A program made the position numbers and the translations under genes. Of a DNA stretch of 42,480 nt, positions 32,744-41,664 are shown piece by piece (position 1 is the stretch's first letter; each line of letters starts with the position of its first letter). The stretch comes from Megasphaera sp. MJR8396C (GTDB taxonomy: Bacteria; Bacillota; Negativicutes; Veillonellales; Megasphaeraceae). The notes beneath the pieces are model-generated. The model worked only from the letters and a program-made list of their open reading frames with translations, did no database searches and was not told the DNA's origin. The stretch covers positions 1-42,480 of the forward strand of contig NZ_KQ958170.1 of assembly GCF_001546855.1 (NCBI RefSeq). Reading direction: 5' to 3'.

Positions 32744-33382
32744 ATGTTAGACGATGCCGTCCTTAACTTTTTACGCCATTTAGCCAAGGGCCTGGCCGAC
32801 CAGTTCGGACCCAACTGTGAAATCGTCATCCATGATTTGAGTGACAATTATAAAGAAAATTCTATTGTAGCCATCGAAAACGGCCACGTTTCCAACCGCA
32901 AAGTCGGCGATGGACCTTCCCTTGCCGTTCTCGACGCCCTGAAAAGCGATCCCCAAAAATTGGAAGACCACGCCAGCTACCTGACCAAAACCAAAGACGG
33001 CCGCATCTTAAAATCGACGACCATCTACATTCGAAATGACGAACAGAAAATCATCGGCGTCTTTTCCATCAATTACGATATTACCGAATTGATCATGATT
33101 GAAAATGCCATAAAACCGCTGGTATCGGTCGAGTCCGAAGAAAAGGCCAGCCCGATTCCACAAAACGTCACCGACTGCCTCAACGACCTCATCGAAGAAT
33201 CGACGCGGCAAGTCGGAAAACCGGTACCGCTCATGACCCGCGAAGATAAGATCAAGGCCATCAAGTTTTTAAATGACCGCGGCGCCCTACTCATTACCAA
33301 GGCCGGCGATAAAATCTCCAAGCACTTCGGGATTTCGAAATACACCTTATATAGTTATATAGACAGCAGCAACGAACCGTAA
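32744..33382 (+). CDS. YheO-type PAS/helix-turn-helix transcriptional regulator
   Basis: The 212-residue protein has a YheO-like PAS domain (about residues 5-115: FGPNCEIVIHDLSDN, SIVAIENGHVSNRKVGDGP, IGVFSINYDITEL). A C-terminal helix-turn-helix (about 160-208, KIKAIKFLNDRGALLITKAG then ISKHFGISKYTLYSYI) follows. Such proteins sense small ligands and control catabolic genes; DauR, which controls D-arginine use, is of this type. Its place between the two divergent purine operons, and the repeated palindromes at all three promoters, suggest that it is the local regulator and senses a purine intermediate (inference). GAGGTG six bases before the ATG at 32744 sets the start over an upstream GTG. 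A terminator follows directly. Confidence 0.85.
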   Translation: MLDDAVLNFLRHLAKGLADQFGPNCEIVIHDLSDNYKENSIVAIENGHVSNRKVGDGPSLAVLDALKSDPQKLEDHASYLTKTKDGRILKSTTIYIRNDEQKIIGVFSINYDITELIMIENAIKPLVSVESEEKASPIPQNVTDCLNDLIEESTRQVGKPVPLMTREDKIKAIKFLNDRGALLITKAGDKISKHFGISKYTLYSYIDSSNEP

Positions 33383-33406
33383 AAGAGACCGCAAGGTCTC
33401 TTTTTA
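33383..33406 (+). terminator. Terminator of the PAS/HTH regulator gene
   Basis: AGAGACC, a four-base loop GCAA, and GGTCTCT followed by a T-run begin directly after the stop codon. Confidence 0.9.
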
Positions 33407-33460
33407 TTATGCCCAAATCCGATAGATCTCTTTCTCCTCTTGCAAAAAAAGTGTAGCAAC

Positions 33461-33475
33461 CAAATAGATTTTTAG
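33461..33475 (+). promoter_or_regulatory. Operator-like site upstream of the ygeX promoter
   Basis: CAAATAGATTTTTAG has a perfect promoter-proximal half TTTTTAG and a degenerate distal half, like the site upstream of ssnA. Its centre is about 52 bases before the predicted transcription start. Confidence 0.4.
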
Positions 33476-33485
33476 GTTCATCCTA

Positions 33486-33513
33486 TTGCAAATACGCATA
33501 GTCATGTTATACT
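33486..33513 (+). promoter_or_regulatory. Promoter of the ygeX-ygeY-ygeW-yqeA-permease operon
   Basis: TTGCAA (33486-33491) and TATACT (33508-33513) are 16 bases apart, and a TG one base before the -10 makes it an extended -10. Transcription would start near 33520. Confidence 0.6.
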
Positions 33514-33529
33514 CTAGATATACAAAAAC

Positions 33530-33546
33530 TTTTAGATTATCTAAAA
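33530..33546. promoter_or_regulatory. Palindromic operator just downstream of the ygeX transcription start
   Basis: TTTTAGATTATCTAAAA is a perfect palindrome around one central base. It contains the same TTTTAG/CTAAAA halves as the site at the regulator's promoter and lies about +10 to +26, a repressor-like place. Confidence 0.5.
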
Positions 33547-33580
33547 TATTTTTTTCAGTTTATTTTAGGAGGTACGGATT

Positions 33581-34789
33581 ATGAAGAAAGATATGAAATG
33601 GGCCATGAATCACTTGCCCAAATCAGACGATAAAAATCTCCCCATCATGAGCCTCAGCGAAATTGAAAAGGCCAGGACCTTTCATCAAAGTTTTCCCCAA
33701 TATAGTGAAACGCCGCTGACGCGCCTAGATCAGATGGCGCAGTACTTAGGCCTGAAATCGATTTTTATCAAAGACGAATCGTATCGCTTCGGCCTCAACG
33801 CCTTCAAAGTCCTCGGCGGCTCCTATGCCATGGCTAAATACATCGCCAAAGAAACGAACCGTAAAATTTCTGACATGCCCTACCAGGTGCTGACTTCTGA
33901 CGAACTCCGCAAAGATTTTGGCCAAGCCACTTTCTTTACGGCCACCGACGGCAATCACGGCCGCGGCGTCGCCTGGGCCGCACAAAAACTAGGCCAGAAG
34001 GCGATCGTACACATGCCCAAGGGGACGACCCAAACCCGATTGGAAAATATCAAAAAACTGGGCGCTGATGTCGACATCTTAGAACTCAACTACGATGACT
34101 GTGTCCGCCAGGCTGCCAAAGAAGCCTCGGAAACGCCGCACGGCGTCATGGTTCAGGATACGGCTTGGGACGGCTACGAAGAAATCCCGTCGTGGATCAT
34201 GCAGGGCTACGGAACGATGGCCATGGAAGCCGGCGAACAGTTGAAAAAAGCCGGTGTTGAACGGCCGACACACATCTTCGTTCAAGCCGGGGTCGGATCT
34301 CTGGCCGGAGCCATCGTCGGATATTTTGCCAACCTCTATCAAGACAATCCTCCGAAATTCATCGTCGTCGAAGCCTCGGCGGCTGACTGCCTGTATAAGG
34401 GAGCTGCTGCCGGTGACGGCAAGCCCCGCATCGTAGGCGGCGACCTCAACACCATCATGGCCGGTCTTGCCTGCGGGGAACCGAATACGATTTCCTGGGA
34501 TATCCTTAAGAATCACGTCACGACCTTCGTTTCCGCCGATGACCCGATTACCGTCCGCGGCATGCGCATGCTGGCCGCTCCCTTAAAAGGCGATGCCCCC
34601 ATCGTATCGGGCGAATCGGGTGCCGTCCCCTTCGGTACCCTGGCAACCATCATGCTGTCCGATGAATGTAAGGAACTTCGTGACCAATTAGACCTCAATG
34701 AAAATTCTCAAGTCCTCGCATTTTCAACCGAAGGCGATACCGATCCAGACCGCTACAAAAATATCGTCTGGCGGGGATTCGAAAAATAA
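33581..34789 (+). CDS. ygeX: 2,3-Diaminopropionate ammonia-lyase YgeX
   Basis: The 402-residue pyridoxal-phosphate enzyme splits 2,3-diaminopropionate to pyruvate and two ammonia. The cofactor lysine is Lys76 in RFGLNAFKVLGGSYA, the serine/glycine phosphate-binding loop is in FVQAGVGSLAGA, and TDGNHGRGVAW is typical of this fold-type II family. In the E. coli cluster and in reported urate-degrading gut bacteria, YgeX is a key step that links purine breakdown to pyruvate. AGGAGG seven to eight bases upstream gives a strong start. It is the first gene of the plus-strand catabolic operon and has the conserved length. Confidence 0.94.
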   Translation: MKKDMKWAMNHLPKSDDKNLPIMSLSEIEKARTFHQSFPQYSETPLTRLDQMAQYLGLKSIFIKDESYRFGLNAFKVLGGSYAMAKYIAKETNRKISDMPYQVLTSDELRKDFGQATFFTATDGNHGRGVAWAAQKLGQKAIVHMPKGTTQTRLENIKKLGADVDILELNYDDCVRQAAKEASETPHGVMVQDTAWDGYEEIPSWIMQGYGTMAMEAGEQLKKAGVERPTHIFVQAGVGSLAGAIVGYFANLYQDNPPKFIVVEASAADCLYKGAAAGDGKPRIVGGDLNTIMAGLACGEPNTISWDILKNHVTTFVSADDPITVRGMRMLAAPLKGDAPIVSGESGAVPFGTLATIMLSDECKELRDQLDLNENSQVLAFSTEGDTDPDRYKNIVWRGFEK

Positions 34790-34828
34790 AACAGCTCAAA
34801 AAGCAAACATATAAAAGGAGAGAGTACC

Positions 34829-36148
34829 ATGACTGTAAATTACGCCAAAATTAAAGAAGCAGCCCAAAACTACGAACAGGATATGACCCGTTTCCTGCGA
34901 GACATCGTAAAATACCCCGGTGAAAGCTGCGATGAAAAAGCCCACATCGACCGTATCGCCGAAGAAATGAGAAAACTCGAATTTGATAAGGTAGAAATCG
35001 ATCCCATGGGAAACGTCCTCGGCTATATGGGAACGGGAAAGACCCTCATCGGCTTCGACGCTCACATCGACACCGTCGGCATCGGCAATAAGGGCAACTG
35101 GGCCTTCGATCCCTACGAAGGCTTCGAATCGGATACGGAAATCGGCGGCCGCGGCACATCGGACCAGCTCGGCGGCATCGTATCGGCCGTTTACGGTGCC
35201 CGCATCATGAAGGATTTAGGCTTACTGTCCGACGCCTATACGGTCCTCGTCACCGGCACCATCCAGGAAGAAGACTGTGACGGCCTCTGCTGGCAGTACA
35301 TCATCAACGAAGATAAGGTCCGCCCGGACTTCGTCGTCTCGACGGAACCGACCGACGGCGGCATCTACCGCGGTCAGCGCGGCCGCATGGAAATCCGCGT
35401 CGACGTCCAAGGCGTTTCCTGCCACGGTTCGGCACCGGAACGCGGTGACAACGCCATTTACAAGATGGCCGACATCATCCAGGACATCCGGGCCCTCAAT
35501 GAAAATGACGCCGCCGACACGACGGAAATCAAGGGTTTGGTAAAAATGCTCGATAAGAAATACAACCCGGAATGGGAAGAAGCCAATTTCCTCGGCCGCG
35601 GTACCGTTACCTGCTCCCAGATCTTCTACACCTCACCCAGTCGCTGCGCCGTGGCTGACTCCTGCTCCATTTCCCTCGACCGCCGCATGACAGCCGGCGA
35701 AACGTGGGAAAGCTGCCTCGACGAAATCCGCGCCCTGCCAAGTGTTAAAAAGTATGGCAACGACGTCACAGTAAGCTTATATGACTATGCTCGCCCCAGT
35801 TATACCGGTCTTACCTATCCCATCGAATGCTACTTCCCGACCTGGGTCATTCCCAAGGACCATAAAGTGACGACGGCGTTAGAAGAAGCCTATACAGGTC
35901 TCTTCGGCACCAGCCGCATCGGTTCTGCCGAAACGGAAGCCATGCGAAAAGCCCTGCCCCTTACGGATAAATGGACCTTCTCGACCAACGGCGTTTCCAT
36001 CATGGGCCGCAATGGCATCCCGGTCATCGGCTTTGGCCCCGGAGCCGAAGCACAGGCCCATGCACCAAACGAAAAGACATGGAAACAGGACTTAGTCACC
36101 TGCGCCGCCGTTTACGCCGCCTTGCCATCCGTTTACACCAGCAAATAA
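34829..36148 (+). CDS. ygeY: YgeY, M20-family metallohydrolase linked to selenium metabolism
   Basis: The 439-residue protein belongs to the M20 peptidase/deacylase family: first metal site in [12 protein letters not shown], catalytic Glu pair in TIQEEDCDG, and a dimerisation domain after about residue 190 ([15 protein letters not shown]). It should hydrolyse an amide bond in a small intermediate, not proteins. Orthologues occur almost always with ygeW, ygeX and selenium-dependent hydroxylase genes. AAAGGAGAG stands upstream of the ATG. The gap after ygeX is 39 bases and the gap to ygeW about 30. Confidence 0.9.
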   Translation: MTVNYAKIKEAAQNYEQDMTRFLRDIVKYPGESCDEKAHIDRIAEEMRKLEFDKVEIDPMGNVLGYMGTGKTLIGFDAHIDTVGIGNKGNWAFDPYEGFESDTEIGGRGTSDQLGGIVSAVYGARIMKDLGLLSDAYTVLVTGTIQEEDCDGLCWQYIINEDKVRPDFVVSTEPTDGGIYRGQRGRMEIRVDVQGVSCHGSAPERGDNAIYKMADIIQDIRALNENDAADTTEIKGLVKMLDKKYNPEWEEANFLGRGTVTCSQIFYTSPSRCAVADSCSISLDRRMTAGETWESCLDEIRALPSVKKYGNDVTVSLYDYARPSYTGLTYPIECYFPTWVIPKDHKVTTALEEAYTGLFGTSRIGSAETEAMRKALPLTDKWTFSTNGVSIMGRNGIPVIGFGPGAEAQAHAPNEKTWKQDLVTCAAVYAALPSVYTSK

Positions 36149-36178
36149 ATTCAATTGACCATAAAAGGAGCTACTCTG

Positions 36179-37372
36179 ATGAAAACTTTACAGGACTATA
36201 TCGATAAATTAAAAGCCCTCAACTTCAAAGACATGTACGAAAATGACTTCTTCCTCACCTGGGACAAGACCGACGACGAATTGGAAGCCATCTGGGTGTT
36301 AGCCGATGCTCTCCGTTTCATGCGGGAAAACAATATTTCCACGAAACTCTTTGAAAGCGGTCTCGGCATTTCCATCTTCCGCGACAACTCGACGCGTACC
36401 CGCTTCTCCTTCGCTTCGGCCTGCAATCTCTTAGGCCTCCAAGTTCAGGACCTCGACGAAAAGAAGAGCCAGATTGCCCATGGTGAAACGGTTCGCGAAA
36501 CGGCCAACATGATTTCCTTTATGGCCGACGTCATCGGGATCCGCGACGACATGTATATCGGCAAGGGTCATGCCTACCAGAAAGAAGTCGTCGATGCCGT
36601 TACCCAAGGTTATAAAGACGGAATTCTTGAACAGAAACCGACCTTGGTCAACCTCCAGTGCGATATCGACCATCCGACCCAGTGTATGGCTGACGCAGCG
36701 CATATCATTCACGAAATGGGCGGCCTCAAAAACCTGAAAGGCAAAAAAATCGCCATGACCTGGGCCTACTCCCCGTCCTATGGCAAACCCCTGTCCGTTC
36801 CCCAAGGCGTCATCGGCCTCATGACCCGCCTCGGCATGGATGTCGTCTTGGCCCATCCCGAAGGCTATGAAGTCATGCCTGATGTCGTCGACGTCGCCAA
36901 AAAGAATGCCCAGCAGTCCGGCGGTTCCTTCCGCATAACCAACGATATGGCTGACGCCTTCAAAGACGCCGACGTCGTCTATCCCAAGAGCTGGGCTCCC
37001 TTTGCGGCCATGGAAAAACGCACCAACCTCTATGCCGCCGGAGATCAGGCCGGCATCGATGCCTTAGAACAAGAACTGCTGGCGCAAAATGCACAACACA
37101 AAGACTGGTGCTGTACAGAAGACATGATGAAGACGACCAAAGACGGCAAAGCCATGTACCTCCACTGCCTGCCCGCCGATATCAATGGCGTCAGCTGTGA
37201 AGACGGCGAAGTCGAAGCCTCCGTCTTCGACCGTTACCGCGATTCCCTCTATAAGGAAGCCAGCTATAAACCCTATGTCATCGCAGCCATGATCATGTTG
37301 GCCAAATGCCAGAATCCGGCAGCTACCTTAAAAGCCTTGGAAGAAAAAGGCACTGTCCGTAAACTGAAATAA
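36179..37372 (+). CDS. ygeW: YgeW, carbamoyltransferase-family enzyme
   Basis: The 397-residue protein is a knotted aspartate/ornithine-carbamoyltransferase relative. The carbamoyl-phosphate site is STRTRFSF, followed by HPTQCMAD and HCLPAD. E. coli YgeW has nearly the same length (396) and no proven substrate. Here it probably works in the direction that splits a carbamoyl (ureido) intermediate with phosphate, giving carbamoyl phosphate for YqeA. A TTG-initiated longer frame starts at 36155, but GGAG before the ATG at 36179 is decisive. An 11-bp hairpin separates it from yqeA. Confidence 0.9.
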   Translation: MKTLQDYIDKLKALNFKDMYENDFFLTWDKTDDELEAIWVLADALRFMRENNISTKLFESGLGISIFRDNSTRTRFSFASACNLLGLQVQDLDEKKSQIAHGETVRETANMISFMADVIGIRDDMYIGKGHAYQKEVVDAVTQGYKDGILEQKPTLVNLQCDIDHPTQCMADAAHIIHEMGGLKNLKGKKIAMTWAYSPSYGKPLSVPQGVIGLMTRLGMDVVLAHPEGYEVMPDVVDVAKKNAQQSGGSFRITNDMADAFKDADVVYPKSWAPFAAMEKRTNLYAAGDQAGIDALEQELLAQNAQHKDWCCTEDMMKTTKDGKAMYLHCLPADINGVSCEDGEVEASVFDRYRDSLYKEASYKPYVIAAMIMLAKCQNPAATLKALEEKGTVRKLK

Positions 37373-37388
37373 ACCTGCAACCGTGAAA

Positions 37389-37413
37389 GGGGCCGGTCCT
37401 CTGGACCGGCCCC
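37389..37413 (+). other. Very stable hairpin between ygeW and yqeA
   Basis: GGGGCCGGTCC and GGACCGGCCCC form a perfect 11-bp GC-rich stem with a three-base loop. It is followed by TCTTGTC, not a full T-run, so it may be a partial terminator or a block to mRNA decay that lowers or balances the distal genes. Confidence 0.65.
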
Positions 37414-37437
37414 TCTTGTCATAGAAGGAGAATCATT

Positions 37438-38388
37438 ATGACTCAAAAAAAGAAGCGCATCGTCATCGCTCTCGGAGGCAACGCCTTGGGAAACACCCTC
37501 CCTGAACAGATGCAGGCCGTCAAAACGACGGCCAAAGCCATCGTCGACCTCATCCAAGAAGGCTGTGAAGTCATCGTTTCCCACGGAAACGGCCCGCAAG
37601 TCGGCATGATCAATCACGCCATGGCCGCCTTGAGCCGAGAAGATGTCAATCAACCCAATACGCCTCTGTCGGTCTGTGTCGCTATGAGCCAGGCCTACAT
37701 CGGCTACGATTTGCAGAATGCTTTACGTGAAGAAATGCACAATCGTGACATTTTTGACATCCCTGTCGCCACCATGGTCACCCAGGTCCGCGTCGATCCC
37801 GAAGACCCGGCCTTTAAAAGGCCGACCAAACCCATCGGCCACTTCATGACCAAAGAGCAGGCCGAACACGCAGCCAAAGAATACGGCTATATCGTCAAAG
37901 AAGATGCCGGCCGCGGCTGGCGCCGCGTCGTCGCCTCTCCGCAGCCGCGAGAAATCATTGAAATCGGAGCCATAAAAACCCTGGTCGACTCAGGCCAACT
38001 GGTCATCGCCTGTGGCGGCGGCGGCATCCCGGTCACCCACCAGGGCAATCATCTGAAGGGCGCCAGTGCCGTCATCGACAAAGACTTTGTCAGCGAACTC
38101 TTGGCCGAAGACCTCCACGCCGACTACTTGATCATCTTGACGGCCGTCGAAAACGTCGCCATCAATTTTTCCACACCGGAAGAACAGTCCCTCACCGATA
38201 TCACCCCCGAAGAAGCTCGGACCTATATGGAACAAGGGCACTTTGCCCCCGGCTCGATGCTGCCGAAAGTACAGGCGGCCGTCAAATTCGCCGAATCGCG
38301 ACCGGGCCGCACCGCTTTAATTACGCTGCTTCAAAAGGCAAAAGAAGGCATCCTTGGAAAAACGGGTACCCGCATTCATCAGCCTTAA
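37438..38388 (+). CDS. yqeA: Carbamate kinase (YqeA/ArcC family)
   Basis: The 316-residue enzyme transfers phosphate from carbamoyl phosphate to ADP, forming ATP, CO2 and ammonia. Diagnostic parts are IVIALGGNALG at the N-terminus, VSHGNGPQVGMI, RRVVASPQPREIIE, and CGGGGIPV. It is the energy-conserving step of the pathway, paired with YgeW upstream. AAGGAG precedes the ATG, and the gene lies directly after the hairpin at 37389-37413. Confidence 0.94.
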   Translation: MTQKKKRIVIALGGNALGNTLPEQMQAVKTTAKAIVDLIQEGCEVIVSHGNGPQVGMINHAMAALSREDVNQPNTPLSVCVAMSQAYIGYDLQNALREEMHNRDIFDIPVATMVTQVRVDPEDPAFKRPTKPIGHFMTKEQAEHAAKEYGYIVKEDAGRGWRRVVASPQPREIIEIGAIKTLVDSGQLVIACGGGGIPVTHQGNHLKGASAVIDKDFVSELLAEDLHADYLIILTAVENVAINFSTPEEQSLTDITPEEARTYMEQGHFAPGSMLPKVQAAVKFAESRPGRTALITLLQKAKEGILGKTGTRIHQP

Positions 38389-38403
38389 AGGAGGTGCCCC
38401 ATT

Positions 38404-39774
38404 GTGGAAAAGCTACCTATTTCAAACACACGCAGCGCCTCCCTCTTTGCCATGGACGGCATTCCTCACTTCTTTGAAGCCCTGCCCTTAGCCCTGCAGC
38501 ACGTCGTCGCCATGATTGTCGGCTGCGTCACACCGGCCATCATCGTTGCCGGCGCTGCCGGCCTCTCTCAACCTGACCGGATCATCTTGATTCAGGCCTC
38601 CCTCATCGCAGCTGCTATCGGGACCATCCTCCAGCTCTATCCCCTGGGAAAGCGCACGGGCATTCACTTCGGAGCCGGCCTTCCGGTCATCTTCGGCGTC
38701 AGTTTCGCCTACGTGCCGACCATGCAGTCCCTCGCTGGCGACTACGGCATCGCCGCCATCTTAGGCGCTGAAATTTTCGGCGGAATCTGTGCCATCCTGG
38801 TCGGGCTCAGCATCCATCGCATCCGGAAATTCTTTCCGCCCCTCGTGGCCGGGACCGTCGTCTTCACCATCGGCCTTTCCCTCTACCCCATTGCCATCAA
38901 CTATATGGCCGGCGGACTGGGAACCCCGACGTACGGCAGTTGGCAGAACTGGGTTGTCGCCTTATTCACTCTAATCGTTGTGATATTTTTCACACATTTT
39001 ACCAGTGGACTCCTGCGCCTGGCATCGATTCTGGTCGGCATCGTAGCCGGATACATACTGGCCCTGGCCATGGGCATGGTCCAATTCGACAACGTCGTAA
39101 ATGCAGGATATTTTGAAATGCCGCGGGTACTCCACTTCGGACTAGAATTTGATCCCGCCGCCTGCATTGCCATTTCGATCCTGTTCGTCATCAACTCCAT
39201 CCAGGCCATCGGCGATTTTTCGGCAACCACATCGGGAGCCATGAACCGCCAACCAACATCGGATGAACTCCACGGAGCCATCCTCGGCTTAGGTGCCACC
39301 AGCATCGTAGGCTCGGTCCTTGGATTTTTGCCGACAGCATCCTTCAGTCAAAACGTCGGCATCGTCACGACGACAAAAGTCATCAACCGGGCGACCTTGG
39401 CCCTGGCAGCCATCATCATCCTCATCGCCGGTATCGTTCCCAAGTTTTCCGGCTTGTTGACGACGATTCCCTATGCCGTCCTCGGCGGGGCAACGATTCC
39501 TGTCTTCGCATCCATTGCCATGACCGGCATCAAACTGGCTCTCTCTGACGGAGCTACGCCGCGCAACATGGCCATCGTAGGTCTTGCCGTTGCCATGGGT
39601 ATGGGCTTGTCGGCGGCGCCGGAATCACTTCACCTTTTCCCGGCCTGGGTCACGACCATTTTCGGCAAGGCCCCGGTCGTCCTAGCTTCCATCATCGCCA
39701 TCAGCCTCAACCTCATCCTGCCAAAAAGACACGGTTCCCCTAGTGAGTCGTCATCGGAAGCTGCATCTGACTGA
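38404..39774 (+). CDS. NCS2-family purine (urate/xanthine) permease
   Basis: The 456-residue inner-membrane protein has about 12-14 hydrophobic segments. It carries the family signatures for purine binding: AIGDFSATTSG (TM8 region) and SFSQNVGIVTTTK (TM10 region, with the QNxG motif). NCS2 members use protons or sodium to bring in urate, xanthine or uracil; the operon context favours urate or xanthine. The start is GTG, with AAAGGAGGTG seven bases before it. It is the last gene of the ygeX operon, and its 3' end overlaps that of the LysR gene on the opposite strand by 35 bases. Confidence 0.92.
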   Translation: MEKLPISNTRSASLFAMDGIPHFFEALPLALQHVVAMIVGCVTPAIIVAGAAGLSQPDRIILIQASLIAAAIGTILQLYPLGKRTGIHFGAGLPVIFGVSFAYVPTMQSLAGDYGIAAILGAEIFGGICAILVGLSIHRIRKFFPPLVAGTVVFTIGLSLYPIAINYMAGGLGTPTYGSWQNWVVALFTLIVVIFFTHFTSGLLRLASILVGIVAGYILALAMGMVQFDNVVNAGYFEMPRVLHFGLEFDPAACIAISILFVINSIQAIGDFSATTSGAMNRQPTSDELHGAILGLGATSIVGSVLGFLPTASFSQNVGIVTTTKVINRATLALAAIIILIAGIVPKFSGLLTTIPYAVLGGATIPVFASIAMTGIKLALSDGATPRNMAIVGLAVAMGMGLSAAPESLHLFPAWVTTIFGKAPVVLASIIAISLNLILPKRHGSPSESSSEAASD

Positions 39775-40630
39775 TACCGTCCTTTACGTACTTTATGAAT
39801 TTTTTTACGGCCGGGGCCGCCATGTCCCGACTGGGAATAGCGATGCCAATGGTGATCGTATGAACCGGATCCATTGGTAAGATGGCAACCTTTCCCTGCC
39901 ACTGTGCCGTCATGAGACGGTTGTTCATACTGACTCCCAAACCGGCTTCTACCATCCGGTAGGTCGTATAATTATCGATGGCCGTATAGCGAACCTTGCA
40001 GGAAATATTTTCAGCCTTCAGCAAGAGGGCCGAATCCGTATCCTGCTGGGGCAGCGATTCAATAAAAGATTCGTTGGCCAATTCCTTGAGCGGATAGGCC
40101 TTAGCCTTGGCTAAGGGATGATTTTCCGGCAGCCACATGACCATCTCATCTTCACATAAGGGAATCCAATCTCCTGAAAAAGGGCGCTTCGTCGTGATAC
40201 AACAGTCGAAGCGCCCTTCTTCGAGCCCTTCATACATGGACTTATTGGCACATTCTTCAATATGGACGTGAACAGAAGGATAGGTCTGCTGAAAGGCCTG
40301 AATAATCTGGGGCAGCCAATTGGCGGCGACGCTGAAATAAGATCCGATATAGATATCACCGGCCGTCAACCCGCGAAGCTGGGCGCTGTACTGAAGAATC
40401 GTTTCTTCATCGCGGATGAGCTGGCGCAAATAAGGCAGTACAGCTGTCCCTTCACGGGTCAGATGGACGCCCTGAGCCGTTCTTCCTAAGAGAGGAAAAC
40501 CAATTTCCTTTTCAAGAGACGTAACGGCACGCATGACGCCCGACGGTGTATAGCCGAGTCGCTCCGCTGCAGCCGAAAAACTGCCGGCCCTGACGACCTG
40601 CAAGAGAAGTCTGCATTTCTCCGTATTCAT
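39740..40630 (-). CDS. LysR-family transcriptional regulator
   Basis: The 296-residue protein has the N-terminal LysR helix-turn-helix (VRAGSFSAAAERLGYTPSGV) and a substrate-binding domain from about residue 90 (GDIYIGSYFSVAANWLPQII). The start at 40630 follows AAAGGTGA; a GTG at 40639 is less likely. It is divergent from the EamA transporter gene at 40739, and LysR proteins usually control the neighbouring divergent gene, so that transporter is the likely target. The intergenic region contains the imperfect repeat CTATGCTGTTTATAGC, a possible binding site. The inducer is unknown. Confidence 0.9.
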   Translation of the reverse strand: MNTEKCRLLLQVVRAGSFSAAAERLGYTPSGVMRAVTSLEKEIGFPLLGRTAQGVHLTREGTAVLPYLRQLIRDEETILQYSAQLRGLTAGDIYIGSYFSVAANWLPQIIQAFQQTYPSVHVHIEECANKSMYEGLEEGRFDCCITTKRPFSGDWIPLCEDEMVMWLPENHPLAKAKAYPLKELANESFIESLPQQDTDSALLLKAENISCKVRYTAIDNYTTYRMVEAGLGVSMNNRLMTAQWQGKVAILPMDPVHTITIGIAIPSRDMAAPAVKKFIKYVKDGISQMQLPMTTH

Positions 40631-40738
40631 AAAAATCACCTTTGCTTTTTTATCAATCCATCATATATTTTTTTGCTATTCTCTCTATGCTGTTTATAGC
40701 GTATCATAAAAGTAAGAAAAAAGTAAGGAGGTATTTGT

Positions 40739-41620
40739 ATGAAACAGGGAACTGCTGAATTATTGCTGCTTACCGTCATCGTATCCCGAAGTATTTCCTA
40801 TGTCTTATCCAAAATCGGCCTGAACGGAATGCCTCCGTTAGAACTCTTGTCCATTCGCTTTTTCCTGACCACCGTTATTTTACTTATCCTGTTCCATAAA
40901 CGCCTGCCTCAGATTACACCGGCCCTCTTCAAATCAGCCGGGCTTTTGGGGACGCTCCTCTTTGGCTGTATGGCCTGTGAATTGATCAGCCTGACAACGG
41001 TAGCGTCTTCCACAGTCGCTTTCCTAGAAAACACGTCTGTCGTTTGGGTCCTGCTGCTCATGGCTGTGCTCAACCGCCAATGGCCGGGAAAACAGGTACT
41101 ATTGGCAACGACGCTGCTCTTTATCGGCATCGCTTGCCTTACCCTCCAAGGAGCCTCTTTCAGCCTGGCTCCCGGTGAAATAATCTGCCTGACAGGAGCC
41201 CTCTTTTATACCGTATGGATTTGCCTGACCGCCCGGTTAGCACGCGAGCATGACCCCTTATTATTGGGAATCCTGCAGATGGGATTTCTCGCCATTTACA
41301 GTACCATGGCAAGCCTTCTGTTTGAAGTGCCCGTCATTCCCACCGATACGACGACCTGGTCGGCCATCATCACCTTAGTCCTTATCTGCTCAGTCTTTGG
41401 ATTTACCTTCCAGCCCGTAGCTCAAAAATATACCAGTGCCGAAAAAGCCGGCCTGTTTACAGCCCTGAACCCTTTGATTGCATCCGTCCTCGGTGCATTT
41501 TTCCTCAATGAAATGTTTACAACGACTCAATTAATCGGAGCAATCTTCATCATCACGGGCATCATCATCGTCCAGTTACCGGACAAGGTGCTCTGCAAAC
41601 TCCATTCTTACCAGAATTAA
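40739..41620 (+). CDS. EamA/DMT-family transporter
   Basis: The 293-residue protein has about ten membrane segments in two EamA halves (SRSISYVLSKIGLNGMPPLE near the start, FTALNPLIASVLGAFFLNE near the end). It probably exports or imports a small metabolite across the inner membrane. TAAGGAGG lies before the ATG. It is divergent from the LysR gene, which may control it. It is not closely similar to the EamA protein encoded at 7588. Confidence 0.88.
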   Translation: MKQGTAELLLLTVIVSRSISYVLSKIGLNGMPPLELLSIRFFLTTVILLILFHKRLPQITPALFKSAGLLGTLLFGCMACELISLTTVASSTVAFLENTSVVWVLLLMAVLNRQWPGKQVLLATTLLFIGIACLTLQGASFSLAPGEIICLTGALFYTVWICLTARLAREHDPLLLGILQMGFLAIYSTMASLLFEVPVIPTDTTTWSAIITLVLICSVFGFTFQPVAQKYTSAEKAGLFTALNPLIASVLGAFFLNEMFTTTQLIGAIFIITGIIIVQLPDKVLCKLHSYQN

Positions 41621-41664
41621 TCATCTCGCGAAAAAATTCTCCTATCGAAAAGGAGTCCGGCTAT

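Noticed and set aside
32656-32847. 63-codon minus-strand frame across the regulator's promoter
   Set aside because: It overlaps the promoter, operator and N-terminus of the PAS/HTH gene and has no ribosome site.
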